Positions 61,525 through 64,000 of a stretch of DNA of 64,000 nt are shown here, piece by piece. A program made the position numbers and the translations under genes. Under the pieces are notes generated by a model. It searched no databases. It saw only the letters and a list, made by a program, of their open reading frames with translations, and had not been told where the DNA came from. Each line of letters starts with the position of its first letter. Positions within the stretch are counted from its first letter, which is position 1. The stretch lies in assembly GCF_025362475.1 (NCBI RefSeq), contig NZ_JANYGH010000048.1, positions 62,001-126,000 on the forward strand, written 5' to 3'. The DNA comes from Mucilaginibacter sp. (lineage in GTDB: Bacteria; Bacteroidota; Bacteroidia; Sphingobacteriales; Sphingobacteriaceae).

Positions 61525-63309
61525 CTATAGCTTTTTCGTTACAGGTTTTGCCAGCATAGCTTCTTTAATAAATTTAACCGGTGCGCTGCCATAGCTCAGG
61601 AATTTTTCGTTAAAATCCTTAAGCTTATATTTATCCCCCATTTTATCTTTCCAGGCATCGCGCAGATCCATGATCTCTTTAAAACCGGTGTAGTAGCTGG
61701 TTAGCTGAACACTGCTAACACTCACCCTTTTCCATTTACCGTCAGCTTCTGCCTGTTGTTGAAAAGCCTCGGTAGTAAGCATTTTAATAGCCTGCTCTTT
61801 GGTCATGTTGTTACTGTGTACACTGTAATCCAATATAGCATTACATACCGAACGCAAGTTCCATTTGTACCACATCAGCAACATTTCGGGTTCATTATTG
61901 CCATAGCCAGCATCCAGCATCATCTGCTCACTATATACAGCCCAGCCTTCGGCCATGGCGCCATTACCAAATACTTCTTTAATGATACTCGGCGCTTTGT
62001 TGGCATAAACACCTTGTACATAATGGCCGGGAACAGCCTCATGGATACTCAATATCTGGATGATGTATTGATTGTATTCGCGCAGGTAACTTTCTGCCTT
62101 CTCTTTTGGCCAACCTGATAAACTACCTACATTATAGTAGGAATTTCCGTTTTTATCATAAGGGCCGGGGCCGCTCATAGATGCTCCCGCAACACCTGCC
62201 ATATAACCCGGCTCTTTACGAACGATGAGCGGCTTGGTAGGATCAAGCGTTACCAGATCCTTGGTTCGTACAAAATTGTTAAGCTTAGGGATCAACTGCA
62301 CAATGGCCGACTGAAACTCGTCAGGCTTGACGTGATTTGCCGACAGGGTATCAATCATCTGGGCAATCATCTGCAATGAATCAACAGGCATCGCTTTATT
62401 AGCAAAATATTTTGGCCACAACTGCCTGCTTATTTTAGCCATTTGCTGATGAACATATTTTTTACGCAGTACAGCGGCATTGTAAACTTGCTGAGCAGTA
62501 TTTTCTGCTACCACTTCGTATTTAAATTTATCTTCATACAGATCCTTACCCAGTCTGAAACTGCGTGGGTGGTCGTTCTTTAAATTCTTTAACCATGCGG
62601 CATACTCTTTTATAGCTTTAACAGTAATGGCGGCCCTATCGGTCATTAACTTTTGTTCGGCCTTGGGGATATTGGTTTTCTGCAGCGAATCGGCAAAGTC
62701 TTTTTCAATTACATCCACACCACCCAGATTTTGCTCAATAGCAAGGCTGGTCAATTCCGCAACTGGATTTTTTATCTGTTTTTGGGCTTCTTTATAAAAA
62801 AACGGCACATTCACCATGCGTTGATAAAAATTGCGCAAACGTTTAGGCAGCGGGGCGTAATGCTCATTTAATATATAGGCAAAAGTGCCAACTACGTTGT
62901 ATGATGACGGATCCCATTCATAACTTTTCAACTGTTTTATCTGCCATTGGGCATAATCCAATTGATTTTCCATCATTTTATAATCTACCTTATTGCTTTC
63001 GTTAAGCGTGTTTACATCAAATCTGCTTAATGAATCTTTCTGCACTTTGGCAAAATCCAGCATTTTATCGCGGCTTTGCTGATTAGGGATAAATAGCAAA
63101 CTATCATATTTATGGTAACCAACAGAGGTAGCCCAGTCAGGGTTCTGTTTCCATAAAGCCTCCAGGAAAGAGTTTTCATAAATGGTGAAAGCTTCATCAT
63201 CTTTACCAAAGTTGGGATAGCTGCTTGCGCCTTCCTTTTTGCAGCCGGTTAAAGCTATCATGAAAAGCACAACAGCCAATGCTATTTTAAATAGAATATT
63301 TTTTATCAC
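61525..63309 (-). CDS. DUF885 family lipoprotein (putative metallopeptidase-like)
   Basis: A 594-residue lipoprotein with lipobox LTGC. The DUF885 motif HEAVPGHYVQG supplies a zinc-binding HExxxxH-like pattern; the C-terminal EGWAVYSEQM contains a conserved E. Such proteins are exported peptidases, not well studied. Upstream is a divergent DinB gene. The final residues AMLAKPVTKKL are typical of the family end. Confidence 0.85.
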   Translation of the reverse strand: MIKNILFKIALAVVLFMIALTGCKKEGASSYPNFGKDDEAFTIYENSFLEALWKQNPDWATSVGYHKYDSLLFIPNQQSRDKMLDFAKVQKDSLSRFDVNTLNESNKVDYKMMENQLDYAQWQIKQLKSYEWDPSSYNVVGTFAYILNEHYAPLPKRLRNFYQRMVNVPFFYKEAQKQIKNPVAELTSLAIEQNLGGVDVIEKDFADSLQKTNIPKAEQKLMTDRAAITVKAIKEYAAWLKNLKNDHPRSFRLGKDLYEDKFKYEVVAENTAQQVYNAAVLRKKYVHQQMAKISRQLWPKYFANKAMPVDSLQMIAQMIDTLSANHVKPDEFQSAIVQLIPKLNNFVRTKDLVTLDPTKPLIVRKEPGYMAGVAGASMSGPGPYDKNGNSYYNVGSLSGWPKEKAESYLREYNQYIIQILSIHEAVPGHYVQGVYANKAPSIIKEVFGNGAMAEGWAVYSEQMMLDAGYGNNEPEMLLMWYKWNLRSVCNAILDYSVHSNNMTKEQAIKMLTTEAFQQQAEADGKWKRVSVSSVQLTSYYTGFKEIMDLRDAWKDKMGDKYKLKDFNEKFLSYGSAPVKFIKEAMLAKPVTKKL

Positions 63310-63393
63310 GGGATAATTGAATTATAATGCCGCATAAACTTAAAACATTTAAGGCATATAAATCAAACAGGTGCTTAATTTGTTACTTTGAAC

Positions 63394-63870
63394 ATGACGA
63401 ATAGCCAACATGAAATTTTAATAGAAGAAGTAGTGCATCTGCTGCAGGGAGGTAATGCGCATGCTGATATCAAAAAAGCTTTAAACGGATTACCTAAAAA
63501 CCAGCGTGGCGCAAAGCCCGATAAATTACCTTACAGCATTTGGCAATTAGTTGAGCATATCCGCATTGCACAGTGGGATATGCTGGAGTTTTGTAAGGAT
63601 AGCAACCATCAATCGCCTAAATGGCCCGATGACTACTGGCCAAAAGAAATTGCCCCCGGGAGCGATGAAGCCTGGGATCAATCGGTTAAACAAATAAATA
63701 AAGACCTTGATGAACTCATAAACCTGGTGAAAACCGCCGATATATTTACCAGAATCCCTCATGGGGAAGGCCAGAATATTTTGCGTGAAGCATTGCAGGT
63801 GGCAGACCATATGGCCTACCATGTAGCAGAGATCATCGTAATCAGGAGATTATTGGGAATTTGGGAATAG
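63394..63870 (+). CDS. DinB family protein
   Basis: A 158-residue four-helix protein: EEVVHLLQGGNAHADIKKALNGLP begins, YSIWQLVEHIRIAQWDMLEFC gives a histidine, and the late ADHMAYHVAEIIVIRRLLG gives two more, the usual metal-binding set. DinB proteins are often thiol transferases or damage-linked. ATG 63394 is preferred over an upstream TTG at 63388. Confidence 0.85.
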   Translation: MTNSQHEILIEEVVHLLQGGNAHADIKKALNGLPKNQRGAKPDKLPYSIWQLVEHIRIAQWDMLEFCKDSNHQSPKWPDDYWPKEIAPGSDEAWDQSVKQINKDLDELINLVKTADIFTRIPHGEGQNILREALQVADHMAYHVAEIIVIRRLLGIWE

Positions 63871-63925
63871 GTTCCCCTAACGCCCTAAAGGGGGGATTTT
63901 AAATAAAAGCTTTCTAAAAAAGCCT

Positions 63926-63996
63926 GTCACCCTGAGCCTGTCGAAGGGGCGCGCGCAGAGGCCTTTGCCCACATGCTTCGACAAGCTCAGCATGAC
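63926..63996. repeat. REP-like palindrome, GTCACCCTGAGCCTG type
   Basis: GTCACCCTGAGCCTGTCGAAG (63926) is mirrored by CTTCGACAAGCTCAGCATGAC (63976-63996). It is a related but distinct REP family, at the right edge of the window. Confidence 0.78.
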
Positions 63997-64000
63997 AACC

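Noticed and set aside
1..64000. Search for tRNA, rRNA, CRISPR, transposase and phage genes
   Set aside because: I read the intergenic regions and found no cloverleaf, spacer array or transposase frame. A dedicated tool could still find a divergent small RNA.

Overview
The window looks like a chromosomal segment of a Bacteroidota bacterium, most likely family Sphingobacteriaceae and close to Mucilaginibacter or Pedobacter. This is inferred from gene content and style, not from a marker-gene comparison. Pointers are TAnnTTTG-type promoters, a TonB receptor with an N-terminal carboxypeptidase-like domain, a DUF5686 protein, a large FtsX-type ABC permease of the Bacteroidota type, FKBP-type lipoproteins, a 59-residue histone H1-like protein and many small palindromic intergenic repeats. 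I see no rRNA, tRNA, CRISPR array, transposase, integrase or phage gene. It reads as ordinary chromosome with a rich load of small repeats.

Layout. 1-3801: the 3' part of a gamma-glutamyltransferase, a MarR regulator and two FKBP lipoproteins. 3802-10534 (all minus): CPD photolyase, TIGR01777 epimerase, SDR/DUF2867 protein, Dabb protein, ABC1/UbiB-type kinase, TetR-like protein and thioredoxin, a stress or photoprotection-flavoured group. 10666-16265: a secreted esterase and the sucA-sucB operon. 16812-21873: DASH cryptochrome, P4-type acid phosphatase, MsrA, and a LysR regulator divergent from a quinone reductase/monooxygenase pair. 21999-25206: GT87, GT2 and polysaccharide deacetylase, an envelope-glycan set. 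25349-30080: TonB receptor with a Cys-rich partner, a membrane-anchored unknown and an orphan protein with a possible CE-clan cysteine protease signature. 30404-35544: M1 peptidase, HupE-like protein, DUF6702 and a class C serine hydrolase. 36129-42585: unknown proteins, an ABC permease, an island of repeats, and a lipoprotein/acidic-protein pair. 42982-48376: ArsR with an Old Yellow Enzyme, SRPBCC, rhodanese, DUF458, PlsC and NUDIX. 48784-54613: GH125 mannosidase, a membrane-protein/Crp set, the histone-like gene and dapA. 54896-63870: DUF5686 protein, ligA, DUF6263, a small protein with a strong Shine-Dalgarno, DUF885 and DinB.

The functional themes are oxidative, light and electrophile defence (two photolyase-family proteins, MsrA, quinone reductase, Old Yellow Enzyme, thioredoxin), envelope biogenesis and housekeeping (sucAB, ligA, dapA, plsC).

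The least explained content is (i) the orphan 389-residue protein at 28911-30080, (ii) the paired basic and acidic proteins at 40965-42585, and (iii) an unusually diverse set of intergenic hairpin elements. These include a 242-bp element with 40-bp inverted ends, a six-hairpin string, six copies of a REP-like palindrome, and several elements built from short degenerate words repeated on both strands, one of them inside the sucA-sucB operon. All functional calls are from reading the sequence; no database search was possible.
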